Below, one piece after another: positions 17,547 through 27,023 of a stretch of DNA of 64,000 bases. Position 1 is the first letter of the stretch. Every line of letters begins with the position of its first letter. Made by a program: the position numbers and the translations under genes. The notes beneath the pieces were generated by a model. The model made no database searches and was not told the DNA's origin. It saw only the letters and a list, made by a program, of their open reading frames with translations. This stretch comes from Bradyrhizobium sp. CCGUVB1N3 (lineage in GTDB: Bacteria; Pseudomonadota; Alphaproteobacteria; Rhizobiales; Xanthobacteraceae): NCBI RefSeq assembly GCF_024199925.1, contig NZ_JANADR010000001.1, positions 7,319,501 to 7,383,500 on the forward strand, in the 5' to 3' direction.

Positions 17547-19075
17547 GCCGCCGCCTGCGGTGTGCGCCGGCGCGCCGCCTTCCAGTTCCAGGCGAGTAGC
17601 TCGTGCAGCTGATGGCTCTTGGTTCGCCCGGACACGATGCGCTCCAGCACATCGGTCAGGTAGGCCTGCGGGTCGAGCTCATGGAGTTTTGCAGTGTTCA
17701 AGAGCGATGCCAGGATCGCCCAGCTCTCGGCGTCGCCTTCGCTGCTGCTGAACAATGAGTTGCGTCTTCCCATCGCAATCGGGCGCATGGAACGCTCGAC
17801 TGTGTTGCTGTCAACCTCGACATGGCCGTCGCGGAGAAACAGCGTCAAGCCGTCCCAGTGATTGAGTGCGTAGTTGATGGCCTCCGCCAGCTTCGATTGG
17901 GAGAGGAACTGGCCGACCATTGCGGTCAGGCGCGTCCTGAGCGCCTCCATCAATGGAGCGGACCTGGTGCGGCGGGTGGCCAGCCGCTGCTCGGCACTGC
18001 TGCCGCGGATCTCCGCTTCGATGGCATAGACCGCCTGCAGGCGCTCGATCACTTCGCGAGCGAACGGCGACTGGGTCGTCTTGTACACCTCAACGAATTT
18101 GCGTCGGCGTGGGCGAGACAAAAGGCGAGCTGGATTGCGCCGCCATGATCGCGGGCGAGCGCTTTGTAGGCGGCATAACCGTCGGACCTGCAGAATGCCG
18201 GAAAAGCCCGTCAACTGTCTGGCGATCTCCGCCGTGCCGCGGCCGTCGGCGAACACGTAGGCCACCGCCGGCGGCGAGGGGCCGCCCCATGACCGGTCAT
18301 CCATGGCATGCGCCCAGAACTGGCAGATGCGCGGACGATGTCGTCCGGGATCGAGCACCGGCATCGGCGTCTCGTCGCAGAACACGCGCGGGGCAGCCTA
18401 GATCATCCGCAGCTGGAGCTCGTAGAGGCTCTTGAGCCACCAGGCGGCACGCTTGATCGAGCCGACGAGTGTCGCCGGTCAAGCTGGATGCCATGGCCGG
18501 CCAGGATCTGCACCTGCCGGTACAGCGGCAGATACCTGGCGAACTTCGAGACCACCACGTGTGGCTCACGAGTGCCGTCGAGGCCAAGCCGCTCTCAATC
18601 AGGCGCGGCAGTACCTTCGCCTGGATCACGCCATCGGTGCAGCGGCGGCAGCCGTACTTGGGACGGACCGTCCGCAGCACCCGCAGCATCGCCGGGATCA
18701 CGTCCAGCACCTCGCTGACGTCCTCGCCAATCTTGTGAAGCCGGCCTTGGCAGCACGGGCACGCGGTCGCCTCCGGCTCTAGCACCTGCTCACAACGCGG
18801 CAGGTGCTTGGGCAGCGCACCGATGTTGCGGCGCGCCTTCTTGCGTGGTGGCTTGCCGTGCGGCTTTGCCGCAGCTGCATCGTCGTTGGCAGCTGTAGGC
18901 GGCGTGATGCCGGTCTCAAGATCGTCCAGCTCAAGCGCGAGCTGCTCGGCCACGAGCGCGGCAAGCCGCTCCGAGCGCTTCCCGAAGATCATGTCCTTGA
19001 ACGTCTGCATTGCTACGCGCAGCTTCTCGTTCTCAGCGTCAAGCGCGAGCACCATCTCGGTCAGAGCTGCCGCCG
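17543..19075 (-). pseudogene. tnpC: IS66 TnpC transposase with stops and frameshifts
   Basis: Covers ALTEMVLALDAENEKLR through the zinc-finger-like CPCCQGRLHKIGEDVSE, VFCDETPMPVLDPG, and the C-terminal part missing from the other copy: NALNHW-type segment, VEVDSNTVERSMRPIAMGRRNSL and GDAESWAILASLLNTAKLHELDPQ. CAG to TAG at about 18398-18400 gives a premature stop (IQASPR in the first copy, I-stop-AAPR here), and frames shift near 18120, 18200 and 18475. Confidence 0.8.
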
Positions 19076-19077
19076 CT

Positions 19078-19225
19078 CTCGGCCCCAATTTGGATCGGTA
19101 CGAAGTTCGGCGCCTTGCCGACCACAGCCGCAACCTGGCGTCACCACACCGTGAGCAGCCCGCGGGCAACGCCATTGCGCCGCGCCACCTCAGAGATGTT
19201 CGCACGCTCCTCAAGGCTCTCGGCA
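19078..19225 (-). pseudogene. tnpA: IS66 TnpA fragment
   Basis: NISEVARRNGVARGLLTVWR plus the KAPNFVPIQIG segment equal residues 40-80 of the intact tnpA product at 6597-7058. It is fused directly to the tnpC remnant by deletion. Confidence 0.75.
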
Positions 19226-19632
19226 TCCGGGTCCTCGTGATCGATCCCTGGAATGAGATCGAGCACGCGCGCAAGCGCGAGGAGTCCACGCACGAGTACA
19301 TCGGCCGCGCCATCCGCATGCTGAAGCGGTTCGGTCGCCGGTACGAGGTCGCGGTGATCGTGCTCGCCCATCCGACGAAGGACGTTTACGAGCGCGGCAA
19401 GCTGCGCACAGCGACGCTGTACGACATCGATGGCTCGGCGCACTGGTTCAACAAGCCCGACCATGGGCTGGTGATCGAGCGCGATCCCATCAAGGCCGAG
19501 ACCATGGTGCACATCTCCAAGGTCCGCTTTGAGCAGACCGGCTATCGCGGCGCGATCCGGATGAGCTTCGATTCCGAGACGCAACAGTTCAGTCAACTTC
19601 AGGAAACCCAAGGGGAGCTGGCCTATGAGTGA
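19226..19632 (+). pseudogene. phage DnaB/gp4-like replicative helicase, C-terminal part
   Basis: GIRVLVIDPWNEIEHAR (Walker B-like strand ending in D-P-W-N), FGRRYEVAVIVLAHPTKDV and ATLYDIDGSAHWFNKPDHGLVIER are the C-terminal RecA-fold segments of phage primase-helicases. About 130 residues remain; the N-terminal half is replaced by IS66 DNA at 19225. It overlaps the next gene by eight bases, as expected for a compact phage operon. Confidence 0.7.
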
Positions 19633-20146
19633 CGTGCTTCTGATCCGGCGCGAGCCGATGAAGTTCAATCCGCTGGAAGACCTGGTGCTGGAAGACGACG
19701 CCCCATCCACCTGGGACGGGCCGCATGTCGGCAAGCGGCTGACCGAGGCGATGCAGACCTTGCGGCTGCTGCCGATGCCTGGCGTCTGCGGCTACCGGCC
19801 TGGCTGGCCGCCCTACGTCTACGAGTTTGATGATCTGGTCGAGCAGCACAAGCAGGGCGAGCTGGAGCGGACCCAGCAGTTGCAGAACCGCACGCGGCTG
19901 TTGCCCTCCTATCGCGATGTGACGCGCATGGAGGCGGCGATCTGCTGGCCTGCCCAATACCTGGGGCGGCTCGCACACCTGGTCGCGGCCGTGAATGCCG
20001 TGGCGTTGGCGCACGCCCTGGAGCGCGATGCCGGATGGGTCGCGGCGAAGCGCGGCGGCTATGCCGACACCTGGCGGCAGCGCCACGACCAGGGCTGCGA
20101 GATCATCGCGCGCAGATTGCGCTACGAGCTGGTGCCGGTGTTCTGA
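19625..20146 (+). CDS. phage-associated hypothetical protein
   Basis: 173 residues, start MSDVLLIRREPMKFNPLED. The middle carries ERTQQLQNRTRLLPSYRDVTRMEAAICWP and a helical C-terminus with WRQRHDQGCEIIARRLRYEL. I recognise this only as a protein that follows the replicative helicase in rhizobial prophages. It overlaps the helicase end by eight bases and the next start by one base (TGATG), indicating translational coupling. Confidence 0.65.
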   Translation: MSDVLLIRREPMKFNPLEDLVLEDDAPSTWDGPHVGKRLTEAMQTLRLLPMPGVCGYRPGWPPYVYEFDDLVEQHKQGELERTQQLQNRTRLLPSYRDVTRMEAAICWPAQYLGRLAHLVAAVNAVALAHALERDAGWVAAKRGGYADTWRQRHDQGCEIIARRLRYELVPVF

Positions 20147-20517
20147 TGAAAGCGACGCTTCCAGCAAAGCTTGAGGACGGTAGGGTCCGGAGCGGCCCGC
20201 TCGCCAGCAAGGCAGCCTGGGGGCCTTATGGGGCTTTCTTCGTGCAAGGACCGGGCAGCTGCGAGCGGAAAATCATCGCCTCTGGCGGTGACGAGCCCGG
20301 CTGGGAGCACGTGTCGGTCTCGACCGAGCGCCGCCCGCCGAATTGGGCCGAGATGTGCTTCGTGAAAGATCTGTTCTGGGAGCCCGAGGAATGCGTGATA
20401 CAGCTGCATCCGCCGCGCTCGGACTACATCAATTGCCATCCGCATTGCTTACATCTGTGGCGGCCAGTCCATCACGACATCCCGCGGCCACCGTCGATCT
20501 TGGTGGGGCCGCGATGA
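20146..20517 (+). CDS. phage-associated hypothetical protein (DUF7694-like)
   Basis: 123 residues. GAFFVQGPGSCERKIIASG, GWEHVSVSTERRPPNWAEMCFVKDLFWEPEECVIQLHPP and DYINCHPHCLHLWRP give a highly patterned small domain: W-H-SVS--RRPP-WAEM--VKDLFW--EE-V-QLHPP-SDY-N-HP-CLHLWRP. Genes like this sit in phage early regions. The start overlaps the stop upstream by one base; its stop overlaps the next start by four. Confidence 0.65.
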   Translation: MKATLPAKLEDGRVRSGPLASKAAWGPYGAFFVQGPGSCERKIIASGGDEPGWEHVSVSTERRPPNWAEMCFVKDLFWEPEECVIQLHPPRSDYINCHPHCLHLWRPVHHDIPRPPSILVGPR

Positions 20518-21125
20518 TCGCCTTCGAAATTCCCCACGGCGCGGACCGCGAATATCTGATCATCTTCGGCGTGGCTGCGGTCTACATCGGCACCAGCCCG
20601 ATTGGCGAGCCGTGCATTGTTGGCGCAACGCGCGATCTCAATCTGACCCTGCGCGGCATGCAGCGCAAATGGCTGCGGTCGGAAATCTCGTGCGCCTACT
20701 GGGTCAGGGACCGCGACATAGCCGACACAATCGCTGCCGAGGTCGATGGCCTGCTGCCGCGTGACCAGGACGGGCGGCTCGCGGTGCGCGGCGAGGTCGC
20801 AGCGTGGCAGATCGAGAGGGTCGCTCGCGATTGGCATGTCCCGCTGACAAATCACGATGCGGCGATGGCGCGCGTGAAATCAGCGGTCAGGCACGTCCAG
20901 GAGGTGATCGACGCTGCGAACGCGACCGGCCAGCTTGCCTGGTTCAACGCCGCCTATCGGGCCTGGCGTCTCGACGCGAAAAAAATCGGGTCCGGCATGA
21001 GCTACGCGGAAGCGCGGGCACGGCTGCGCAAGGCAGTCACCAAGCGGCTGATTACGTTAGACGTTCTCGATTGCAGCGAAACGCTGCTCCGGGAGATATT
21101 CCCTGCGCTGCAGGATGCTCGTTGA
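20514..21125 (+). CDS. phage-associated hypothetical protein
   Basis: 203 residues from the ATG at 20514 (ATGA overlap with the preceding stop); the longer frame from 20343 duplicates the previous gene's DNA. The N-terminal YLIIFGVAAVYIGTSPIGEPCIVGATRDL vaguely resembles a GIY-YIG or T5orf172 start (YiG-s--g---IGat-d), but catalytic residues are not clear. A second copy of its last 29 codons exists at 42380-42466. Coupled to the two genes upstream. Confidence 0.6.
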   Translation: MIAFEIPHGADREYLIIFGVAAVYIGTSPIGEPCIVGATRDLNLTLRGMQRKWLRSEISCAYWVRDRDIADTIAAEVDGLLPRDQDGRLAVRGEVAAWQIERVARDWHVPLTNHDAAMARVKSAVRHVQEVIDAANATGQLAWFNAAYRAWRLDAKKIGSGMSYAEARARLRKAVTKRLITLDVLDCSETLLREIFPALQDAR

Positions 21126-21330
21126 AAAACTTACGTTGAGGGCTTGAAAATTCGGGATCGTTCAGCGCGCGCAACCCCGCCCATATTCCTTGGCCGCGCG
21201 ATCCATCCGCCGCCGATTGACGTTGAAGGCTGAGTCCAAGCCTGCGCCGTGATTGCAACACAGGTCCATGCCAACTCTATGCGCTCTCGGATCGAGGCCG
21301 TCGTTTTTTCTAGTTTGCGTCGTATCGGTG
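21126..21330. repeat. phage flank shared with 42467-42935
   Basis: AACTTACGTTGAGGGCTTG and, further on, GCTGAGTCCAAGCCTGCGC and GCGCTCTCGGATCGAGGCCGT match 42468-42500 and 42840-42915. The 98-codon gene present between these two segments at 42.5-42.8 kb is absent here. A perfect 8-base inverted repeat CGGCGCCA/TGGCGCCG lies just beyond, at 21378-21396. Confidence 0.55.
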
Positions 21331-21466
21331 GAATCCAGCTTGTGGCTCGGATGAGGTTCCCCACATGCCAATTTACTCGGCGCCAAACTGGCGCCGGGGT
21401 CGGTGTCGATGTCAATACCAAAGCGTCAGGATGGCACTAACAGGCCCTGGATGTTGGCTAATCTTT

Positions 21467-23164
21467 TCAATCGAACCTATAGGACGCCTGAAAGAACGTA
21501 CCCCAGCGCTCCATGCTGAATTTCGAAAACTGAGTTCCAGTGATTCCCACGCCAATACAGCCTGTGCATGTTGTTTTGCTGTCCTTGTTGGTCCACATTG
21601 CCCAGTAGCGCCCGCCGACGCCGACGCTGAAATTCTTGGTGATGAAGTAGGACAACACGCCTTCAATCTGGACGCCCCCGCCTCCATTCCCACGTTGTTC
21701 ATCGAAGGTGGTTGTCGGGCGAAAGAGATGATGGTCACGCCCTCTGAAATCGATCCAGGGCAGATAAGCGACGTCCGTGCTCAAACGCCAACGCTCGGTG
21801 AGCATGGTTTCGGCGCTGAGGCCGAGCCGAGGTGCATTCCACTGAGTATTCTGGCTGCCAACGACCCTGTCGTCGCCGGGTGGCAAGCATCTCATCGCCG
21901 GGTTGGCGATCTGTACACACCCCCTCGAGTCGGAACTCTGTTCGTAGTAGGTCCAGCCGATAAATCCGCCGACCTTGTAGTTGGCGCCGCGCAAGAAATC
22001 GTAACCGGCATCGGCCGTGTAATAGGTGAACCTCCCGTTTGCCTGGCCGGATATATTGTTGACATAGGACAGCGGCCCCGTCCCCCCCGGAATGCCCCAA
22101 TCTTCATTGTTTATGTTTCCTTTGTTGAAGCGTCCGAGGCCAATATTGCCCTTCAGGAATACTCCCCGCGGGCTGTCAACACGACCAAATGCTTCCCCGG
22201 AAAGCCCGTCGAGGCCGTGGTAGGTGAGCCTTGATATAAGAATGTTAGGATCTGTTGGCACAGCGCCAACGTTCCATTGGAATCGTCCGCGGCTGAGCCA
22301 AAGCCGCGGTCCGCCTTCAAACGACCAGCCGGCCGCGTAAGCAATCGGCGGCGTGCCGGCAGGCGCTTTCGCGTACAGCGGCGCATCGGACCATTGTGTC
22401 GCCCAAGGGGCGGCGCCAAAATGGTAGTTCAATCCGATCTTTCCGACGTGATAGTCGCTGGACAGGCTCGTTGTGTTCGCTGGCAGAATTGCGAACGGTG
22501 GATTTTGCACCGTCGGAGGGGTCGCGACACTCGGGCCGCGGACATGCAGATAGTCATACTCGACTTTGACCGACCATGCAGGGGTAAGCGCTTGCTCGAC
22601 GCCTAGCCCGATGGTACCACCGACCCGGCCATAGTCGAAATGGGTTTTCCCCTGTGGCCCCCCGTTTTCAAAATTGTTGACGACGTCGCCGCGATTGTTT
22701 TGCCAGGCAACGCCTCCCTTGAGATAGGCCAGCGTGTGGCCCAGCGCGCCAAACGCGTAACCGACGCGACCGGTCCCGGTGGCAAAGACGTTGGGACCAG
22801 CCTGGCAGTTTGCGCTCACGACAAAGCCGGACGCCGCGAGGCAAGTATTTGTGCCCTCGGAGACAGCCCCGCTTGCATCGAGTTCGACGCCAAACACCCA
22901 GCCGTCCTTCTGCCAGTTGTAGCCGATCTGGCCGCCTGCGAGAAACACTGGGGTATCGACGACGCCCCCATAAATTGACGGACCGTACGGATTGCTGAAG
23001 GAGGTTCGGCCGTGGCCGTCGCCGACGTGCCCGCCAATATAGCCTCCCGACCAGTTCCACACGGCAGCAGGCAGTTTCACTTCTGGCGCAAGGTCTGCTG
23101 CATTCGCTGCACCCCTTGCAACGAGCCCAATTGTACCGGCTATCAAGAGAAGAACTCCAGATCG
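21467..23164 (-). CDS. large outer-membrane beta-barrel protein
   Basis: 565 residues from the ATG at 23164; this start gives a clean signal peptide (MRSGVLLLIAGTIGLVARGA, cleavage after ANA). The frame open to 23224 adds 20 residues before it. Repeated Gly/aromatic beta-hairpins (WSGGYIGGHVGDGHGRT, GGQIGYNWQKDGWVFGVELD, GRVGYAFGALGHTLAYLKGG, SVKVEYDYLHV) make a first barrel of the Omp25/RopB kind, ending YHVGKIGLNYHFG. A second barrel (LWLSRGRFQWNVG to QASYRFD) resembles a separate OMP domain. It is a fused two-barrel protein anchored in the outer membrane; role unknown. Confidence 0.85.
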   Translation of the reverse strand, partial: RSGVLLLIAGTIGLVARGAANAADLAPEVKLPAAVWNWSGGYIGGHVGDGHGRTSFSNPYGPSIYGGVVDTPVFLAGGQIGYNWQKDGWVFGVELDASGAVSEGTNTCLAASGFVVSANCQAGPNVFATGTGRVGYAFGALGHTLAYLKGGVAWQNNRGDVVNNFENGGPQGKTHFDYGRVGGTIGLGVEQALTPAWSVKVEYDYLHVRGPSVATPPTVQNPPFAILPANTTSLSSDYHVGKIGLNYHFGAAPWATQWSDAPLYAKAPAGTPPIAYAAGWSFEGGPRLWLSRGRFQWNVGAVPTDPNILISRLTYHGLDGLSGEAFGRVDSPRGVFLKGNIGLGRFNKGNINNEDWGIPGGTGPLSYVNNISGQANGRFTYYTADAGYDFLRGANYKVGGFIGWTYYEQSSDSRGCVQIANPAMRCLPPGDDRVVGSQNTQWNAPRLGLSAETMLTERWRLSTDVAYLPWIDFRGRDHHLFRPTTTFDEQRGNGGGGVQIEGVLSYFITKNFSVGVGGRYWAMWTNKDSKTTCTGCIGVGITGTQFSKFSMERWGTFFQASYRFD

Positions 23165-23534
23165 CATCCAACACTTCCCTGAATGTTCTCGGCCATAACC
23201 GAGCGTCCTTGTTGTCGCCAGCAAACCGTCGGGACGGCGGACCAGACGCTAGCAGCGACGCGCGCCAAGTCGTGAACCGAGCAAGTTATGTACCGAAGTG
23301 AATTTGCGGGTTATGGAGGCACTTCGTAGTGGCGTGTAGCGTGAAATTCCTGACATTGGTCTCAAGACCGACAGCCGGCGCAGCCAGTGTGCCCACAATG
23401 CGCTTGTCTCCCTCGACTACCGGGACCAAGCGCTCAAGATCGAACTGTTTGAATTGAACAAGGCCCGCGCCCGGCAAGAGCACGGCTGTTGATGCCTCAC
23501 GGCTGCCGAGCTTGCACAGATGGCGGTGTTCGCC

Positions 23535-23759
23535 TTACCGAAGTTCAAGCTCTCTGATTGCAAGGGCCGCAATTTCAGCCGGGTCACGGACAACGGTTTG
23601 TGCAATCTTGATGATCGTCCTCGCGATCATCTCCGTTAGCGGATCGTCACCATCCTTCACGCAAAGGATATGGAGCGCTTGCTTGTAAGCCGCCGTGATG
23701 CGGCTGACCATTTCAGGCTCCATCGCGGCGTCTCGAACTAATCGTTGAATAATGCCCAT
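23535..23759 (-). CDS. conserved small helical protein
   Basis: 74 residues: MGIIQRLVRDAAMEPEMV, ITAAYKQALHILCV, DDPLTEMIARTIIKIAQT and DPAEIAALAIRELELR. Short amphipathic helices with no signal peptide. I recall the same pattern (EPEMV-RI--AYE-AL, DPLTE-IA-TIIKIAQ) repeatedly annotated as hypothetical in Bradyrhizobium. Function unknown; single gene between an OMP gene and a predicted membrane-anchored protein. Confidence 0.7.
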   Translation of the reverse strand: MGIIQRLVRDAAMEPEMVSRITAAYKQALHILCVKDGDDPLTEMIARTIIKIAQTVVRDPAEIAALAIRELELR

Positions 23760-23988
23760 CTCTCAACCGGAAATTCGGCATCGTCTCCCTCCCGCCTGAG
23801 ACGAACCATGAACGCTTCCCCCGAACGGAGTTCACCGAGAGAAGCAATGCTACAGCGTGAAATTTAGTAGTTCATCGCCCGATGGGCGCTCCAGACGCCA
23901 TCTACCAACCCTGATAGGTGCGTCTTGTGTGTCTTCGGAGATACGATGCGACGCGGATATAAGGGCTGACAGCGTGGGATAAGAGAAA

Positions 23989-24798
23989 ATGACTGATAGA
24001 CGTGGCCTTTGGTTCGGTCTCGGGCTCGGGGGCTGTGTCGGCCTTATGTTTTTGACCGGCGGGCTAGCCGGTAACGGCGGTGGCTTCCGTGCGGATGACA
24101 AGCCTTCAATCGACAAGGTTAGATCAACCTGGCGAGCGCAGGATGGTGAGACGGCGGAGGAAATCTTTGCCAAGGTCTCGACGGTAGCCCACTTCGTGCC
24201 CAGGGGATGGGAGGCTGGCCGAAAGACCGACACTGGCGAGCCCGTTGTCTTTTCATGGGCCAAACACCGGTCTGATAAAACGAAGGACGAACATACGGTC
24301 ACTTGGGAGGTGGCACCCGATGGCACAATGAAACTTGTGGCTCCGTATACGAAACCGATGGAGTTAGGCTGGCAGGCGTTCGCACTCTCTCTTGTTTCTG
24401 ACGAGGTGGCGAACGACGAAAAGCGCGCGAACCGTCGCTTTCTGCATGATCCCGCTAACTTCAATTTCGTGACGACCGCACAAGGCAAGCTGGGCGATCT
24501 GCTGCGGCGCGGTCGCTGCACTATTGGCGAGCCGGTTGGAGTGCACTACTCACCGCAAATAGACGGGCAGCAAAGCGCGGAGGGCGGCCTGTGGCGCGTC
24601 GAGCTTTCGGTCGGTTGTAATATTCCCGGACTTGGCGACGGAGTCATCATTTTCGAGAAACGCGAAGACCAAGATTGGGAACCGCAATCCTTCTTCGCCA
24701 AGTTTATCGCCACGTCCGCACCCGGCTCTTGGTTTGAGCTTGCAGACCCGAAAGAGCAGGAAGCATTCGAGCCGACCCGAAAGACAATGCCAAAATGA
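23989..24798 (+). CDS. conserved hypothetical, N-terminal membrane anchor; paralogue of 38427
   Basis: 269 residues. An N-terminal hydrophobic segment (LWFGLGLGGCVGLMFLTGG) is an anchor or uncleaved signal. The body is shared almost throughout with the product at 38427-39257: STWRAQDGETAEEIFAKV, VAHFVPRGWEAGRKTDTGEPVV, ELGWQAFALSL, RRFLHDPANFNFVTTAQGKL and IFEKREDQDWEPQSF. RLLHDPANFNFV and the Cys pair RGRCTIG...VGC look structural. The DNA just upstream (GCGGATATAAGGGC... GATAAGAGAAAATGAC) is also shared, so the pair was duplicated with its control region. Function unknown; likely periplasm-facing. Confidence 0.75.
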   Translation: MTDRRGLWFGLGLGGCVGLMFLTGGLAGNGGGFRADDKPSIDKVRSTWRAQDGETAEEIFAKVSTVAHFVPRGWEAGRKTDTGEPVVFSWAKHRSDKTKDEHTVTWEVAPDGTMKLVAPYTKPMELGWQAFALSLVSDEVANDEKRANRRFLHDPANFNFVTTAQGKLGDLLRRGRCTIGEPVGVHYSPQIDGQQSAEGGLWRVELSVGCNIPGLGDGVIIFEKREDQDWEPQSFFAKFIATSAPGSWFELADPKEQEAFEPTRKTMPK

Positions 24799-25352
24799 AC
24801 GCAGAAATCAAGCTCACGGTGCGAGCCGTCGATCATGGACACCGAAGACGAACAGATCCCCGCTAGGCGGATACATGTCACCGCGCGCAGAGAGCCGGAC
24901 GCGAGAGGATGTCATCCGATCGTTCGAAGCGAAGAAACTCTCGATGGAACACCAAGACGCTTCGCGCGAAAGATCGGCTGGCGTCATCAAAGCGGCAGAG
25001 TGTCAAGCACGAGTCGCGCCGAACCGCGTCGCTGCTTGCCTCAATTGCGGCGGGGATGCGGTAGAGCGTCTGATCCATGCCCCAAGCTGACCGGCACCAA
25101 GTCGCGCCCGGTGGCAGCTATAGCAGGGAAGATCGAAGATCAGCTTGCGCGCAAAGCGCGAGGTCGCATCAGCGCTGGCCGAGCGTTATCGGACGGGCGG
25201 TCGGTCGGCTCGAGAAGGGGCGGATGACGAGCTTTGCGCCGTCACGGTATGGCATCGCAAGCATGGCTATCCGGGCATCATCGGTGGACAGGTCATCGGA
25301 ATCGGCCCGATCGCGGCTGTGGCACACGCGCAGACAGGAGGCACCGCGGGGT
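24799..25352. other. no supported gene
   Basis: Several plus-strand frames run through here; one at 25145-25354 reads ELCAVTVWHRKHGYPGIIGG and might be a gene relic, but no family is recognised and no start is convincing. Confidence 0.35.
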
Positions 25353-25480
25353 GACTCGGCGCCTTTGGTAGCGAAACCCCGACGCTGTCCCTAATACGCC
25401 CGCGCTGCCAGCGGCTTTGACTCGGCGCTCGCTTAGTGGCCCGCTTGAAAGCGCTATTCCCACCACGCGCCGCAAAAATT
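25353..25480. repeat. two units of the GCGCTGTCCCTACCAC inverted-repeat family
   Basis: GTGACTCGGCGCC... GACGCTGTCCCTAATACGCCCGCGCTGCCAG (25352-25411) is followed by TTGACTCGGCGCTCGC... AAGCGCTATTCCCACCACGCGCCGC (25417-25474). The order of the two variants is the same as at 7.6 and 49.4 kb, and downstream sequence (GTGGCCAGCCTTCGCC) is also shared with those places. Confidence 0.6.
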
Positions 25481-25893
25481 CGTGGCCAGCCTTCGCCCTT
25501 GGATTGGCAAGGCTGACCACCTCGGCCCCCCGGCGCTTGGGGTGGTGCGCAATCCGCGGGGCGCCGCCAAGTTGTATCGCGGAGTGAAGACTGCAAGGCA
25601 CTTACCTGGATTGGTGGCCGCCTAATCCAACCATTGGTCTATGCTGGTGCTTCAGGACTTGCACATTTAGGGCACATTTAGGAGAGACTAGAATGGCTAA
25701 ACGCGCACGCATTCGCTGCGTCAACAAGACGGAGAGAACGAACCCTCGCGAAAGAATCACCCATGTTGGGGGAGCAAACCCCAAAGGGACGCCGTGGAAG
25801 CGATCAGAGCTGGCTCCGCAAATTCGGACAGTAGCTTGAGTGGATTTTCTGCCTGAGAGCGGCGAGGCTTCTTGCCGCGAATCAGGAGCGAAG

Positions 25894-26199
25894 ATGACGA
25901 AGAGGAGTCGCCGGACGCATTCTCCGGCATTCAAGGCAAAGGTGGCTTTGGCGGCCGTGAAGGGGGAGAAGACGTTGGCCGAGCTGGCGCAATTGTTTGA
26001 TGTCCATCCGAACCAGATCACGACCTGGAAGACCCAACTCCTGGAAGGCGCCGCCGGAGTGTTTGGGCAGGACAACGGACCGGCCGAGGCGCCGGTCGAT
26101 TTGAAGGCGTTACATGCCAAGATCGGCGAGCTTGCGTTGGAGAACGATTTTTTGTCCGGCGCGCTCACCAAGGCGGGCCTGCTGAGCGCAAAGCGATGA
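25894..26199 (+). CDS. IS3-family OrfA (HTH)
   Basis: 101 residues from MTKRSRRTHSPAFKAKVAL; the frame is open further upstream to 25840, but this start fits the family. HTH segment LAELAQLFDVHPNQITTWKTQLLEGA, then a helical tail LHAKIGELALENDFLSGAL. Its stop overlaps the orfB start (ATGA). OrfA binds the IS ends; in many IS3 elements a -1 shift makes an OrfAB fusion. Confidence 0.9.
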   Translation: MTKRSRRTHSPAFKAKVALAAVKGEKTLAELAQLFDVHPNQITTWKTQLLEGAAGVFGQDNGPAEAPVDLKALHAKIGELALENDFLSGALTKAGLLSAKR

Positions 26200-27023
26200 T
26201 CGACCGCGACCATGATCTGTCTGTCGTGCGCCAGGCGAAGGTCCTGAACCTTGCCCGCAGTACGGTTTACTATGAACCTCGGCCGGTTTCGGCCGAGGAC
26301 CTTGTCTTGATGCGCCGGCTCGATGAGCTGCACCTCGATTATCCCTTCGCAGGGGCGCGCATGCTGCGATCGCTGTTGCAGCGTGAGGGCATGCAGATTG
26401 GCCGCCGCCACGTCGCGACGCTGATGAAGCGCATGGGGATCGAGGCGATCTATCGCCGTCCGAACACGAGCAAGCCCGCACCGGGCCACAAGATCTACCC
26501 GTACCTATTGCGCGGATTGAAGATCGAGCGGCCGAACCAGGTCTGGGCAATGGACATCAGCTACATTCCGATGCGACGTGGATTCGTCTACCTCGCGGCG
26601 GTCGTCGATGTGTTCAGCCGACGGGTGTTGGTCCATCGCGTATCGATCACGATGGAGACGATATTCTGCGTCGAAGCGCTCCAGGAGGCGTTGGCGAAGC
26701 ACGGCAGGCCCGAGATCTTCAACACGGATCAGGGTAGCCAGTTCACCAGCCTCGACTTCACCGGCGTGCTGCTGGACGCGAACATCGCCATCAGCATGGA
26801 CGGCAAGGGTGCCTGGCGCGACAACGTGTTCGTCGAGCGGCTGTGGCGCACTGTCAAATACGAGGAAGTCTATCTGCGTGCTTACGACAGCGTGCTCGAG
26901 GCGCGAGCATCGATTTCCAAATATCTGGCGTTCTACAACCGAGGACGTCCTCACTCGAGCCTTGACGAACGCACGCCCGACGAGGCTTACTTCGGCGCGC
27001 AAACGATGGTGACGGCCGCATGA
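26196..27023 (+). CDS. IS3-family OrfB transposase (DDE integrase)
   Basis: 275 residues. An HTH_21-type N-terminal part (YPFAGARMLRSLLQREGMQIG, RMGIEAIYRRPNTS) precedes the rve integrase core. The catalytic triad is visible: Asp120 (WAMDISYIP), Asp178 (NTDQGSQFTS) and Glu214 (VERLWRTVKYEEVY), spaced D-35-E between the last two. It ends YFGAQTM region as the family does. Intact. Confidence 0.92.
   Translation: MIDRDHDLSVVRQAKVLNLARSTVYYEPRPVSAEDLVLMRRLDELHLDYPFAGARMLRSLLQREGMQIGRRHVATLMKRMGIEAIYRRPNTSKPAPGHKIYPYLLRGLKIERPNQVWAMDISYIPMRRGFVYLAAVVDVFSRRVLVHRVSITMETIFCVEALQEALAKHGRPEIFNTDQGSQFTSLDFTGVLLDANIAISMDGKGAWRDNVFVERLWRTVKYEEVYLRAYDSVLEARASISKYLAFYNRGRPHSSLDERTPDEAYFGAQTMVTAA

Larger units (their letters stand above)
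16853..19225 (-). mobile_element. IS66-family element with UPF0149 passenger, internally deleted
   Basis: Order on the minus strand: tnpA fragment, tnpC, then a UPF0149-type gene. The middle is deleted: the tnpA piece joins tnpC at 19076, removing the end of tnpA, all of tnpB and the start of tnpC seen in the copy at 4933-7141. The upstream end is cut at 19225 by prophage DNA. Confidence 0.75.
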
